Source: Artemia franciscana (Eukaryota > Arthropoda > Branchiopoda > Anostraca > Artemiidae). From it: 64,000 bases of DNA. Under the pieces are notes generated by a model. That model had not been told where the DNA came from, did not search any database, and saw nothing but the letters and a program-made list of their open reading frames with translations. The DNA lies in NCBI RefSeq assembly GCF_032884065.1, contig NC_088872.1, forward strand, positions 8,617,493 through 8,681,492, given 5' to 3'. Of the stretch, positions 34,481-46,026 are shown piece after piece (the first letter of the stretch is position 1; every line of letters begins with the position of its first letter). Made by a program: the position numbers and the translations under genes.

Positions 34481-34807
34481 TCTGTAAAATTATTAACTAA
34501 GTCGTATCAATTGAATGACAATTTTGATTACTTTGTTGCTTGAAATTCGATTAAAATTTATTTAGTTCGGTCTACTAGATTCTATTTTCAATGAATTGTT
34601 GTGAAGATATGGGGAAAATGAAAATTTCGCATTCAATTAGCTTCTACTTACTGCTAACTGTGCCCTCTACGTTATCTTAGTAAAACTAAGAATTTAAAAA
34701 TTACAAAATGGATATAAATCAAATACAACCGGGGCAAGCTGTCCTGAGCGCCGTGGCTGGGGTAGCGCCGCGGCTGAGTCACAGGGTGGGGCACTCACTT
34801 AAGATCG

Positions 34808-34850
34808 TTTTTTTTTTTTTTTTTTTTTTTTTTTTGTTTTTTTTTTTTGC
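34808..34850 (+). repeat. Poly-T tract
   Basis: About 40 T's with one G, after a GC-rich stretch (GCGCCGTGGCTGG..GCCGCGGC). Could be the inverted poly(A) of a retroelement; no body was recognised. Confidence 0.6.
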
Positions 34851-35082
34851 TTATATTTGAATTAGGAGGGGAAAATATGCCGATTTCGTATTGTATTCCC
34901 TCTTCACCAGTATATCTCCATTTGTATAGAAACTATCTGCCCCTTTTCACTATGTTAACGATGGACGAAGTGTGGTTCTCATCTGCAGTACATGAGTACC
35001 AGCTTTTGTCCTGTTTCTTCCAAGATAGTGATTTTTTGTAGCGGGTGGACCATGGACACTAATGTTAATTTTTATTATTATT

Positions 35083-35202
<120 letters not shown>

Positions 35203-35744
35203 AGTTTATCTCGTCAGTAATCCTTCAGTGGGAATTACTCGCTGTTTCCAATATCTTATCTCTTAACATCATATCGTATCGAATTTATGGTTCCTATCTT
35301 CTCTCATGTTTTGCTATTTACTTTCTCTCCTCTCCCTCCCCCTCCTTTTCTGTTTTCTTTTTTATCTGTATCCCTGAATCTGAATAGAAAATGTCCCTTT
35401 CACTTTGTTAATTATGCACAAATCGGTGTTAGTATCTACAGTACACCAGTACCATCTTTAGTTCTGTTCTTTACAAAATAGTAATGTGTACTACATAGTG
35501 ACTTTTTACGGATTATACTTTCTTGAAACTAAAATAGTGGGGGGTGAACCTTTATATAATGCTAGTAAGTAAATTAGTTGTTTTTTTCGTTAGTAATCCT
35601 TTGGTGGGATGAACTCCTTGTTTTCAGTATCTTATCTCTAACATTGCAATTTGAAGCTCGTATCCTCTCTCTGGCTTTACTATTTACTTTCTTTCTCCCT
35701 TTCTACTTTGCTTTCTTTCCTTCTGTCTATGTTTCTATATCTGT

Positions 35745-35803
35745 ATGATGACTTTGCTTCATGACGGTCTTCTTAACTACTTTGATGAATATTTGAACAC
35801 TGA
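35745..35803 (+). ncRNA. Box C/D snoRNA, family F4 copy a
   Basis: Box C ATGATGA (35745), C' TTTGATGAA and box D CTGA (35800-35803), 59 nt. It shares GCTTCATGACGGTCTTCTTAA with 38606-38664. The GGTCTTCTT core is a 9-nt complement of AAGAAGACC in the strongly conserved, methylated 28S region, but no clear D' follows it. Acceptor TTCTTTTTCAG ends at 35871, 68 nt after box D. An older duplicate of the surrounding intron (35285-35500) has lost the snoRNA. Confidence 0.78.
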
Positions 35804-35871
35804 TAGCCTATAATAAATTGTTTATAATTCCGTTAGCCTAAATTAGTTCTCATTTTACTGTTCTTTTTCAG

Positions 35872-35947
35872 GTAACTGTCACCGCTTCACCATTAGTTTA
35901 TCAAAATGAATAAAACGGATTTTGAATCAAAGCAGTGAATATTTAAG
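35872..35947 (+). other. Probable host-gene exon (segment D copy 2)
   Basis: Acceptor TTCTTTTTCAG, donor TTTAAG|GTAATT, 76 nt. It is homologous to 33692-33763 and, more distantly, to 38734-38828 (shared AAAGCAG-GAATA). Confidence 0.6.
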
Positions 35948-36460
35948 GTAATTACAGACGATTGATGGTTTTAAGTCAAATTTTGAAAGTTAGCTTAAGG
36001 TGATGACCAACCACGTCTAACCATAAATAAGGCCGTATGCAGGGGAAGGGTTAGTGGGTATGAATTTCCCCTCTTGTTCTATATTTATCCGTCTTGTTAA
36101 AACGCAATAAAATACATAAAAACACATTTTTAATACGTTTTTTTAACCCCCTCCCTCTCCTGAACGAAAATCCTGGATGTGGTTTTGTCCGTAAAGCAGA
36201 TCAAATTCACTATTAGATTAATTTTTTACGAGTTCATCAAATTTGCTCACGAAAAAAAGCACGTCTGTCGGATTCGTCGTGTTGGAAACCAGAAGCCCAA
36301 TAAAGTGTTGTGCCGTTGGCAATTGCTACGCAGAAGAACGTAATTGAGCTGAACGTAATTCAAAGTTGTCAACGGGAAAGGCGAGCTTTATGTTTGCCAA
36401 CATCACAAATTTCCAAATGATGTCCAATGGCGGTTCTGGCCTCAGGGGCAAGAGGCCGTT
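35948..36460 (+). repeat. Duplicated host-gene segment D, copy 2
   Basis: Intronic continuation matching 33764-34480, with small indels throughout. Confidence 0.65.
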
Positions 36461-37216
36461 ATTCCATGACTATCTTAGTTCTTCCCTAGGATGGGTGGAT
36501 GATAAGACTTTCTATCAACAACTGAAATGACACCATTTTTATACAAATTCGAAAAATTACCTGCACGGAATTTGTTTTGTATATTAGAAAGTATTTGGTC
36601 ACGTCTGTTTTTACTAGTCAAATATGCGTCATTGACGCTTCTTGGCAATAAAGGTCGCAACGTTGGATCGATAAATCGGTCTTCGAAACTGCAGCCAAGC
36701 ATCTTTCAAACAAGTTCCAAGTTCTACTATAAAAAAATGGTTGCTACTGCAACTGCTGAAAATTATCGAATGATCACATCCAGGGTTGCCACCTTTAACA
36801 CGAATGTGCTATTTTAGCACTGCTTGAGTCAAATTTTTTACTACCATTGAAAATCGTTCTGTAGCACACCAGTTTTATTAATTTCAGTACTTTGGGAACT
36901 CTGCATCTGTCGACGGAAATTATCAAACGTCATTAATATTTCTGCTTCGCAACTAAGGTTAACCCTGGTTTACTATTTGCTGTATTTCTATTCTAAGCTG
37001 AGGTGAAAAGTTCCAGACTTATTTGGGTTAAATATTAGAAAAAATCGAGAATACATTTTTTAACGAAAAAGACATACAATTAGTACTTCTTGATAATATA
37101 ACAGAGTATTTAGCTGTTAAATCCAAAATACAGCAATTCTCATAAAGAAGTGATGAGCTAGAAATATATTAAGTAATTTGGAAGTCCAACTTCCACCTTT
37201 TCTTGTCAATTTTATC
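36461..37216. other. No feature recognised
   Basis: Presumed intron. Its last ~70 bp (ATTAAGTAATTTGGAAGTCC onward) resemble the sequence before the snoRNA at 13251. Confidence 0.4.
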
Positions 37217-37275
37217 GTGATGATACAACCCCGCAGATATGAAATCATTTGATTCAGAAAATCTCCGTTGCCTGA
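37217..37275 (+). ncRNA. Box C/D snoRNA, family F2 copy b
   Basis: Box C GTGATGA (37217), C' TTTGATTC-like and box D CTGA (37272-37275), 59 nt. Paralogue of 13251-13310: ACAACCCCGCAGATATGA is unchanged and the D-side guide differs at two or three bases. CAATTTTA upstream and TAAATATTG downstream can form a terminal stem with one mismatch. Acceptor TTTTTCTTACAG ends 69 nt after box D. Target unresolved. Confidence 0.75.
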
Positions 37276-37344
37276 TTTAAATATTGTGTATATTTTTGTA
37301 TGTCTTTTCTATGGCTTTGGTACTATGTGACGTTTTTCTTACAG

Positions 37345-37450
37345 ATTTTTTTTTTTGATGTTTGAATAATCAACCAGAAGAAAATAGAAGTATTTATTTT
37401 CTTTAGGACGTCAATGTGAAAAAATTGGATGCATGCTCCATAGTTAAAAG
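37345..37450 (+). other. Probable host-gene exon
   Basis: Acceptor TTTCTTACAG, donor TTAAAAG|GTATGA, 106 nt. Positional counterpart of the exon at 13384-13495. No open frame. Confidence 0.5.
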
Positions 37451-38406
37451 GTATGATTTATTTTTGTTTGTTTCGATATATCTCTGAATTTATATTTTTG
37501 TACCCTGATATAAAGGGGCATTTCTATAATTTTATAAGCTACAGTTTTTTGTTAGAGTATTTTAATGAGAAATTCGTTTAGAAAGTAGACTATGAAGTTT
37601 TTAGAGAATCTTGTTTCTGACTAGGGATAAGAAAATCTGTGAAAATCTTGCCTTCTCACTTTACAAAGAATTTGGATCAATTATATTAGATTTTTTAAAT
37701 GTTTTTCTTTTGACTTGGATAAAATAAACAGGTTCTTATCAGAAAATTCCTTGTTCATGATATTACAGTTTAACTTGAATTACTGTTCAGAAAACTCAAA
37801 CACAGATTATGTCCAGAGGCTGTTTTAGGAGTGGGACAGAGGGTCACCTGCCCAAGGCATGAATGTCAAGGGCGGAAAGTTTCAAATAAATAATATATTT
37901 GAAACATAAATTTGAACATAAAAAAATAAAGCAGATTGCGCGGTTACTTAATGAAAGTAATTGATAAATTATTAAGCAATAGATTAAAATATTCGAAATA
38001 GTTAAATAATTAAAATAATTATATTATCTAATAAATAGAAAAACAAAATTGTTTGCAGATGAATATTCTGTTAAAACTTTGTCTGAAGATCATGCGGGAG
38101 ACTGAGGAGGGACTATTCAATATTCTGCCCCGGTTGCAAGAGAGGCTCAGAACCGCCACTGCTTCCGTCCGTATTTCCCCTTATCATCGCCTAATTAAGT
38201 TCTTTCAGGTTCTCAAGTTCATCGTGTTTTTTTTTAGGTATTTTTTTTCTTTTGTCTTCTCTGTCTTCCACTTTTGATGTTTTTACTCCTTGCTATTTTT
38301 TACTTGCTAATCTTCAAATGTTTTCCATTTCGATTTGTATTCGTTTTTCTGTGTTACTCCGTGTTTTTTGTTTACTATTGTGCAGCACATATAACAATAA
38401 AAAATA

Positions 38407-38482
38407 ATATTTATATATATATATTATATATATATATATAAAGATATATATATATATATATGTTATATATATATATATAAAG

Positions 38483-38550
<68 letters not shown>
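38407..38550. repeat. (TA)n microsatellite with AAAG/TT interruptions
   Basis: About 145 bp of TA repeats broken by ATTATA and AAAGATA units. It ends at a TCTCTCACTCTT pyrimidine run. Confidence 0.95.
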
Positions 38551-38551
<1 letters not shown>

Positions 38552-38605
38552 TCTCACTCTTCCTACCTCTCTCTTACTCTCTTATACACACATACGTCTG
38601 GTTGT

Positions 38606-38664
38606 ATGATGACTTGCTTCATGACGGTCTTCTTAATTGTATTGAAAGAACAATTGAACACTGA
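38606..38664 (+). ncRNA. Box C/D snoRNA, family F4 copy b
   Basis: Box C ATGATGA (38606), the shared TTGCTTCATGACGGTCTTCT guide block and box D CTGA (38661-38664). It is 59 nt, the same as copy a. The C' region has diverged (TATTGAAAGAA). Acceptor TGTTTTGTTTCAG ends at 38733, 69 nt after box D. Confidence 0.78.
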
Positions 38665-38733
38665 TATTAACCTATTTTTCAACTCTAGTCTTTGTTGCTC
38701 TATATTAGTTCTAATTCTTGTGTTTTGTTTCAG

Positions 38734-38828
38734 GATCCTTGGCCATTCACATGTTAAGACCTGCGAAAAGGAGCCTAGATTAAAGCAGCGAATAATCATA
38801 TAGCTCATAAGAAATGTATAAGACATTG
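38734..38828 (+). other. Probable host-gene exon, last seen
   Basis: It begins after TTTGTTTCAG. The 3' limit (ACATTG|GTAGAA) is a guess. It resembles the exon at 35872-35947. A short CTGATTGCTGTGCTGA-type tandem repeat follows at 38829-38935. Confidence 0.4.
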
Positions 38829-39229
38829 GTAGAAATCAGCTGATTGCTGTGCTGATTTATAGTTGATCCTGTTCTGATCTATAGCTGACCTTGCTAGAAA
38901 TCAGCAGATTGTTGTGCTGACTTACAGTTAAACATAATTTGAGTGATTACTTTCAAAGAATGACCTGATCTGTTAAAAGTAAACACCATTTTAGTCATTT
39001 TGTGAAATTGTCGTTCTGGTATAACTTGGATTAAGGCCGGGAGGGGTCAATAAAGTGGACTTTGAGACTATTTTATGTATGTGAAAGTGAAGATTAACGC
39101 GTTTTTTTCTTTTTTTCTTTTTTTTTTATTTATTTTTTTTTTTTTTTTGTGAATTCCAGCTCTTACTTGGCTAAGAATTGTAATTACGAATCTTGGAATG
39201 ATACGAAGTATGCTTCTTCCCATAATTCA

Positions 39230-40380
39230 AAAAAGGGGCCCAAGCGTTAAAGGTATTGCGATGAGGAAAAGAGCACCTTGGGCAAGGTAGCAAAGACACG
39301 GTTTGTCTGATAAATTTTCTAATCTGCCCATGAAAACCATGGAAAAGCTTTATGTTGCATGTTTATAAAATGCTATTCCAACCTGGCTGTTTGCAAGACG
39401 GAACCGGTATATGGGGGGCATGGCGACATTGGCAAAACAGACTAAAAAAATAAAATACTAACGATTTAATACTCAAAGCCTTACTGACGATGCCTTTAGA
39501 AATCCCGCCTTATGGTTTAATTGCGACGAGACAATGATTAGGTACGATCCATCTTTGCCTTTTTTTTTTAGCACAGAGAGGAACTGAAAAACTCGTTTAA
39601 AAGTTTTGTGAACGAAAAGGATGGGCCAAAGGTGTTGGCATGTGTCAATCTCAAAGGCGATTCTCCCCCACTGGTAGTGTACAAGGGTGAAAAGATAGAC
39701 AAAATGTCCTTGAAATGGTTCCAATAGGTGTAAAGGTTTTCCATAACAAATCAGGATGTTTCTCAAACAGATGGAAGACATATTCTATCCATAGTTAGTT
39801 GAAAAGGGTCACGAATAGGTTGTTTTGTCTATGGAGGGTCTCACTAGTATTGTATCTGTAGTCATCAGAATTTGCCAGAGAAAACAAATTTTAAGCTAGT
39901 GTGCATATTACAAAGTACTACGCACATTTTGTAGCTCTTACTTGACTTCTGGCTCCTGCCGGGCGCTGCTCGGTTTAGAGAGTGACGTATGCCTCCTATC
40001 CAAAGTCGTAGATCGGCTTTGCGAGCAGATGTGGTGGCAGTTGAAGCAGGTGTCTGAACCATTATAAGGTTTGCTCGGCTGCTTGAGTCGAAAACCGAGC
40101 ATGCTTTGTGAGCTGTTGAAGCTTCTCATTGAGCAGCAATTACGAAGCACTTTGGGACAGGTAGCGAAAGAAAAGGGTTTGTCTCATAAATTTTCAAAAG
40201 ATGGGATACCAGGGGAAAGGTTCATGGGCAACTTTTTAAAACGAAACAATGACCTGACAGTACGTATTGCGGAACCGACACATGGGGGGAGGGCGACCTT
40301 GACAAAAGAGAGAATTCTCAATTTTTTCACTACTCAAAAAGAGCAACTTCTGTAATGCACAGAAATGGGCCTACGAAACA
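39230..40380 (+). pseudogene. pogo/Tigger-like transposase remnants, two pieces
   Basis: The + frame at 39480-39790 gives FNCDETMIRYDP, then KVLACVNLKGDSPPLVVYKG. The first has the block around the first catalytic Asp of DDE_1 transposases. The 40120-40355 frame gives KEKGLSHKFSKDGIPGERFM, then GNFLKRNNDLTVRIAEPTH, a CENP-B-type HTH region. A decayed version of the second piece precedes the first (39250-39440), so two partial copies lie in tandem. Stops and frameshifts abolish function. The minus-strand frames here are shadows. Confidence 0.75.
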
Positions 40381-41189
40381 ACATAACAGCCAGGGTCCAA
40401 TAACTATAGGCCAACCACTTATACAGAATCAAATAATAAAAGAACATTTTGGAGCAAGCTACATTGCAGGACTTCGTCTCAAATGACGAACCAATGTTAT
40501 AGAAATGACCAGTCTGTATGAATATTGGAGGTCTGTTGAAAAGGAGTACTGATAGTTTGAGATTCTATACCTATGCAGTCGATAACACGAACAGGTTTTA
40601 ATTTGCTGGAAGGGCTGCCAGCTGTACTGCTAATTGATATCCATGAAACCACAGCGTCATCAAATGAGATATTTGACAGGGATATCTCCTGCACTAATCA
40701 ATGAGGTAATGCAAGAGAGCCTGTGTCAAACTTTCTCCATGTATGCTTCTTCTATGTCGTCGATTTTAATTTAGTAATTTGTAGCTCTGTTTCACATGAG
40801 CTTAATTTCATTCAACTTCGAAATCAGACAGGGTTCATGTTTCGTAACTTGCTTTGCCTATTCGTACTTAACGACTCCTGAGGAGCCCAGCATCAAAAAG
40901 ACTAAAGATTCGACTCAGAATGGTTGTGCAATACTTGCTTTAGAAACAGAAGTCACTGTTGATTTGATTTGTCTGTACATTCCCCAACCATTTCTTTGGA
41001 CTCTATGCTGCGAGATTGTTGATTTTCTTTTGCATAATGTTTAAACTTACGAGTTTAAAGCAAGGAACCGATGTTAATATAAAAATTGTTGGTGGGGCAG
41101 GTCCACTTCATTTAGCGACTTTATGTAGACACTCGTAAACTGTAAATGCTTTGGAGGGGGTTCATTCCACTGGAAAGTGAAACTTGGTT
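40381..41189. other. Mostly unassigned, transposon debris possible
   Basis: No confident gene. A phrase ATGCTTTGGAGGGGG-TCATTCCACTGG at 41145 recurs at 41578, flanking the Penelope-type terminal repeat at 41190-41356. Confidence 0.4.
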
Positions 41190-41356
41190 TTTGTTGTTTG
41201 AGTTAGTGTCTTTCTTCCTCCCGTTTAGTTCACTTATAAAAGGTTAGATTTTGCTGTTGTTTTCTTCTTTGTTTCTTTTTGAGCACTGAGGACAACTTGG
41301 CGGAGGTCCTTATCGAAATATTTGCTTGTTTTTCATATTTAGCTACTGGCTGATAA
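41190..41356 (+). mobile_element. Penelope-like terminal repeat fragment
   Basis: It matches 42322-42497 and 55084-55245 (CTTGGTTTTTGTTGTTTGAG, GAGCACTGAGGAC-ACTTGGCG, TCGAAATATTTGCTTG and GCTACTGGCTGATAAA). Solo pseudo-LTR. Confidence 0.75.
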
Positions 41357-41825
41357 ATTCCACTGGACGCTGATGTTAACATAAGAAAAAACAAAGAATG
41401 TATTTTTTCTAAATTCTTTTTCCATTTTATTTGCTGAACTTTTTTGTTTTAATAAATAATTTCTCGGTTTATGTTTAGTAGTCAAGATAGTGATATTTTG
41501 GTAGTGAAACGGTGCTGCCTAAGTAAAGAGTGATAGTACTTCAATGCATTTTTATCTGATCATGACACTTTTCATGGTAGATGCTTTGGAGGGGGCTCAT
41601 TTCACTGGAAAGTGAACATTATATTGTCCTTTTTAAAAGACTTAAATGATTGGATAGAGATCAGCCACCCTCCCCAAAGACACTTGAACGAAATTCTGAT
41701 CCCTGGGAGACTCCAATTTCATCAATGCAGGTAAGATTTTATTAGATCTAGGCCTTTACATCTACTACCTGTGTTATTAGTTTCCTCCATCAAAATTATA
41801 TACGTTCTGAGACCATACTGGCTAT

Positions 41826-42562
41826 GCATGATGTATGAAAACAAAGAAAGGGAATAGAAAATGAAAAGAACAAACAAATAGGTGAAAAAGCGAGGATTTT
41901 ATCAGCCAGTAGCTAAATAAGAAAAACAAGCAAATATTTCGATGGAAAATAAAAATGACAACTTTGATTCAGCTCTGGCCCAGCATATATACGAAAATCC
42001 TGACCATTTAGTTCTTTTTGAAGAGGCAACTTTAATATCTACCGTAAATGGTCTACCGCAATCTTTTAAAGAGGCAATTGAGATAAAAAAACAACAACAT
42101 ATAAATAGAAATTTGGCTATAAATAGAGACACGGGAGATATTTCCTTAAGCCCAATTTATAATAATTTAATATTAAAAGACTATGAATACTTTCGCCCAG
42201 TCTAATTTAAGACAACCTGTTCGCATATTTATTGAAAACAAAAATTGTAGACAGGCGAAAAATGTTGCAAGGCAAAGGATACTTATTCAATCTAATTGGT
42301 AACTTCTCTTTCATTGATTTAAACTTGGTTTTTGTTGTTTGAGTCAGTGTCTTTCTTCCTCTCGTGTAGTTCACTTATAAAGGTTAGATTTTTCTGTTGT
42401 TTTCTTCTTTGTTTCTTTTTTTAGCACTGAGGACGACTTGGCGGAGGTCCTAGTCGAAATATTTGCTTGTTTTTCATATTTAGCTACTGGCTGATAAAAT
42501 CCTCGTTTTTCACGTATTTGTTTTTTCTCTTTTCATTTTTTATTCCCTTTCTTTGTTTTCAT
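41826..42562 (+). mobile_element. Truncated Penelope-like element
   Basis: About 115-bp inverted arms (41826-41941 and 42451-42562) enclose an 87-residue frame (41942-42205). It reads SALAQHIYENPDHLVLFEEA, GLPQSFKEAIEIKK and INRDTGDISLSPIYNNLI. This is the C-terminal end of a Penelope-like polyprotein, just after the GIY-YIG nuclease; the RT and GIY motifs are missing, so it is 5'-truncated. The terminal repeat follows at 42206-42562. The inverted flanking repeat is typical of Penelope elements. A hammerhead-like motif in the repeat is discussed under findings. Confidence 0.8.
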
Positions 42563-44050
42563 ACGTCCATCAAAATTTCATGGTTCCGCGTAAAAAATAC
42601 CTTTTTTATATCAAAGAAAAGAGCAGACACATGCTTATTATAGTTTAGTGAATCATTAATCTCTAAAATTAGTGCAGCAGTAGCTTGTTCTGTGGAACGA
42701 CCCGACCTGAATCCAGACTGACTTTTATTAAATAAATTTCTTAATCGAAATACAAAACAGTTCTTTTGTGAATAATTTTTTTCTAGAACCTTGTATATTG
42801 GAGAAAGAATAGCCATTGGACGATTGTTGCCTATATCTATCTTATTATTTTGCTTATGGCCGCTTTTTAGATTTGTAATTACTTTTCAGAATTTACCGAA
42901 AGTAAAAGAGGCCAGAAACATGCTAGAATTTTCAGATGACGTTAGATATTTTTTATGTGAATAAAATGGAGATTCAGGGGTTTCCAGTTCAACAGTAATA
43001 CTAATATGAAGAAAATAATCTACAACAAGATCCTTCCCCTTCGATTCAACACCATTTTCATTTATGGTTACTTCTGGGTGGGGTGTCTTAGTATTGTTTT
43101 CAGTTTTTTCTTGACTAATTTTCATGTAGTCCAAGGTGAATCAGGTTGTTTGGGCGAGGTTCTTTTCCGGTATGTACTTTTAAATGGGCAATGAAGGTCC
43201 ACTTTTTCATTCAGAATTCAGTTAAGTACATCTAAGGATGTATTTTGATCATTCTCATTAGTAACTATCTACACTGTTAAGATTACGTTTCAGTTCATTT
43301 GTATTTACTTGTGAGAAATTTCTCCTCTTCATAGGATTTTTTTATTGGCTATCTTTTATGCTCTATAATCAGACATTAGAATTCAATGGTCATACGTATC
43401 TTCCGTAACCACGAATGCAGCCTCACATGGATGAGGTGCAAAAATGTTATCAATCAGAGAAAAAGAAGAATTTGTTATTTATGTCGGAATAAAAAATATA
43501 GGGTTCATACCATGAAAAGGGTTAAATTCTAAGAACTGAAGGACATATTGGTCAATTCCTTGCTGGCTTGATGGGAGGCATCCCATTAAGTCCATATTAA
43601 AGTCCCTAAGGATAAAAATGGCATTTGAAGATGATATCACACTTAACGTATTTTCAAATTTGTCAATAAAGTTTGCCACCCTAGATGAGGGAGGACGATA
43701 AATTACAGCAATTAAAAATTTATCATAAAGCTTTCAAAAATCATCTTAGTATTCTGATATAGGAATTCTTCTTTCATCCGTGCCGGGATATAATTTTCAA
43801 GTAGTATTGCTAAACCACCTTGCTAATTTCGAGTTCTGCTTACAAGAAAAAATTAGAAATCGCAAATATTAATTTTATTTGCCGAATTCTCATCTAAAAA
43901 TGTTTCACAAAATCCAAGCATATCCGTAACCGATTCAAATAAAAACGAATTCGGGTGCAGCTTGCCTACTCTTCCATCCACGACAGTTCCAAAAAGGTAT
44001 TCGCCTCATATTTGGATTTGTATGAACTATTTCATGAGAAAGCAAATATT
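42560..44050 (-). pseudogene. Jockey/CR1-type LINE remnant
   Basis: On the minus strand, from 44050 downward: endonuclease pieces (MLGFCETFLDENSANKI, GGLAILLENYIP, FILRDFNMDLM, the last corresponding to GDFN-DL), then a linker with NENGVESKGKDLVVDYF. RT blocks follow (AILSPIYKVLEKNY, FNKSQSGFRSGRSTEQA and SALFFDIKKVFFTRNHEIL, the last from AFDTVNHEIL). The catalytic Asp context is altered and frames are broken. It is cut at 42560 by the Penelope-like element. Confidence 0.8.
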
Positions 44051-44571
44051 TATGTGGGGGGGGGGGGCTAAAAAAGAGTTTTGAATTTCATTATTATCAT
44101 GGGCTAGGGTCGTTTGGAATACTTTAATAAAAAGAACTGGATTTCTTTCAAATTCATCTTGCATTATTTTCTTGTTTTATTTTGTAGGTAGGCTGGTATA
44201 TTAAATCCTGTTAATACAAATATCACACATTGGGCCGGCAGTTGAAGGGAGACCTAGCGTAATCCTAGGCCTATTATTGGTCATTACAGGTTTGTTTTTT
44301 ATAGTGGGTGACTCTCATTAATCAGCAAGATTTGACGTCTTGTACAAGAGTTCTCAATCCCAATCCTATTGCGTTCAACTTGTTGTGTATTCATGCGTAT
44401 AAATATTGTAGTTCACTGTGAAGGATGCCCACAATAAGCAACTTAGCTTGGAAAAGGTTTATTTAACAAAAATCCACTAGAACCATCAAAACCTACAAGA
44501 ATTATCCGTTAATCAGATTTCGGTGCTAAGCCGTTTTGTTAACTAGGCTATGATTTCATTGTAGGGAATAA
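44051..44571. other. No gene recognised
   Basis: Non-coding up to the RPN2 inverted copy. TTCATTGTAG (44554-44563) just before that copy looks like a 3' splice site. Confidence 0.4.
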
Positions 44572-45064
44572 TGAAATCTCCACGAAGCTGGGCAGAAAGC
44601 CAGATTTGAATGCTGAGCAAGTGGTTGGCTTTGGAGAGTACCTGGTTAGTCGAAAGACGGTGCGACAAGCCAAAAGTATCGCCAATCTCCTAACATCATT
44701 GGAGTACCTTACCACAAATCAGTATTTTATCCCTTTGGTTTTATCAGTATCTTCGCAACCAGTCATATCTTCTGAAAATCGCAACCTCTTAGTCCGTGTT
44801 TGCGATTTACTTGGCAATGAAATTCAGGTGTCGAAAGTCAAAGCAAATAGTATCGTATCTACTGATGATAAAGTGGAAGTGAAGAAGGACATTGCTCTCT
44901 CTGCAGAAGGTAATAACTTCAAGTTATCACTTGACGGAGATATGTCTGTGGGTTTCTACACTGCAGAATTATCGGTCGATGTTGTTGGTGATAGCCCTTT
45001 TATTGGAGCTGACAAGTCTACAGTTAGTTTCAAAGTTGTTTCAGAGATAGCTGTCACTGGCCAG
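44572..45064 (+). pseudogene. RPN2: Inverted partial copy of RPN2 (middle segment)
   Basis: The + frame begins in the segment KPDLNAEQVVGFGEYLVSRK and runs through LLVRVCDLLGNEI. It continues beyond what the minus-strand copy has: QVSKVKANSIVSTDDKVEVK, then FKLSLDGDMSVGFYTAELSV and FKVVSEIAVTG. It then stops at the junction. 44572-44826 appears identical to the inverse of 45065-45319 (255 bp). 44827-45064 is single-copy and corresponds to the next part of ribophorin II in the proper order. With no start and no C-terminus it cannot be functional alone unless spliced. Confidence 0.85.
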
Positions 45065-45972
45065 TGAATTTCATTGCCAAGTAAATCGCAAACACGGACT
45101 AAGAGGTTGCGATTTTCAGAAGATATGACTGGTTGCGAAGATACTGATAAAACCAAAGGGATAAAATACTGATTTGTGGTAAGGTACTCCAATGATGTTA
45201 GGAGATTGGCGATACTTTTGGCTTGTCGCACCGTCTTTCGACTAACCAGGTACTCTCCAAAGCCAACCACTTGCTCAGCATTCAAATCTGGCTTTCTGCC
45301 CAGCTTCGTGGAGATTTCAAAAATACCATTGAGTACCAGAGTTGTAACTGATAGTCCTCCTTCAAACTGAACATACTTGTTGTCAACCGTGTCTGCTTGA
45401 ACTACGACATCTTCTATACGGTCATAATATTGTTCAATATTTCCAGGGAAATTGGAAGCAATATGAAAAGCGTAGCCCAGACTTTGAGCCGAATCATCTT
45501 GTTTCAGAATCCTATCCAGGATTGGGCGAATTTTTTCAACGGGTGTAGATAGATTAAATGCTGCCAATGATTCAACAATATAATATAGATCAGCCATGGA
45601 ACTTGCGTGGTTTAGTGATGATATGAGGACCTCTTGAATTCGATTGTCAGCTACAACCCCACATTTTGGTAGAACAGCAGCAGATTTGGCAATATAAAAA
45701 ATATCTTCTGTTTTAACATTATTCAGTGCTTCATATTTCAATAAATTGCAGGATTGCTCTAGGTAAGCTTCTGGTGAAAGATCCAACTTCTGAAGAGCTG
45801 AAGATACTCCATAAAGTGTACTAAGATCTTTGCAAGGGATATAACTGATGAGAAGATTTTTAATTCTAGTAATATCGGTCTCATGTATATAACTTGTAGC
45901 AGAAATCGAGCTCACAGCTCTTAAACACAAGAGTAATGCTGAGAAGGTCTTCACAAAATCAAAATTCTTCAT
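45065..45972 (-). CDS. RPN2: Ribophorin II N-terminal half (oligosaccharyltransferase subunit), broken
   Basis: The minus frame from ATG at 45972 encodes 302 residues of ribophorin II (Swp1/OST-delta). There is a signal peptide (about residues 1-23, FSALLLCLRAVSSISA), then the helical lumenal repeat domain (YIPCKDLSTLYGVSSALQKL, FEGGLSVTTLVLNGI, LLTSLEYLTT) up to LLVRVCDLLGNEI. RPN2 is an ER membrane subunit of the complex that N-glycosylates nascent proteins. An in-frame ATG exists at 46026, but the signal peptide follows the second one. The normal protein is ~600+ residues; here the frame runs into 36 meaningless residues read antisense through the inverted copy and stops at 44956. The 908 nt have no intron, so this is either one long exon or a processed copy. 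Confidence 0.9.
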
Positions 45973-46026
45973 TTTTGGAATGAAGGGAAAGCATTTGTAA
46001 TACTTCAGACAATTTGCCAATGCCAT

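Noticed and set aside
35980-36060. GTGATGA in duplicated segment D as a snoRNA
   Set aside because: The other copy reads ATGCTGA there and no D box follows in either copy.
44572-45064. Separate functional RPN2 gene on the + strand
   Set aside because: It starts mid-protein, ends mid-protein and duplicates the minus-strand arm; best read as half of an inverted rearrangement.
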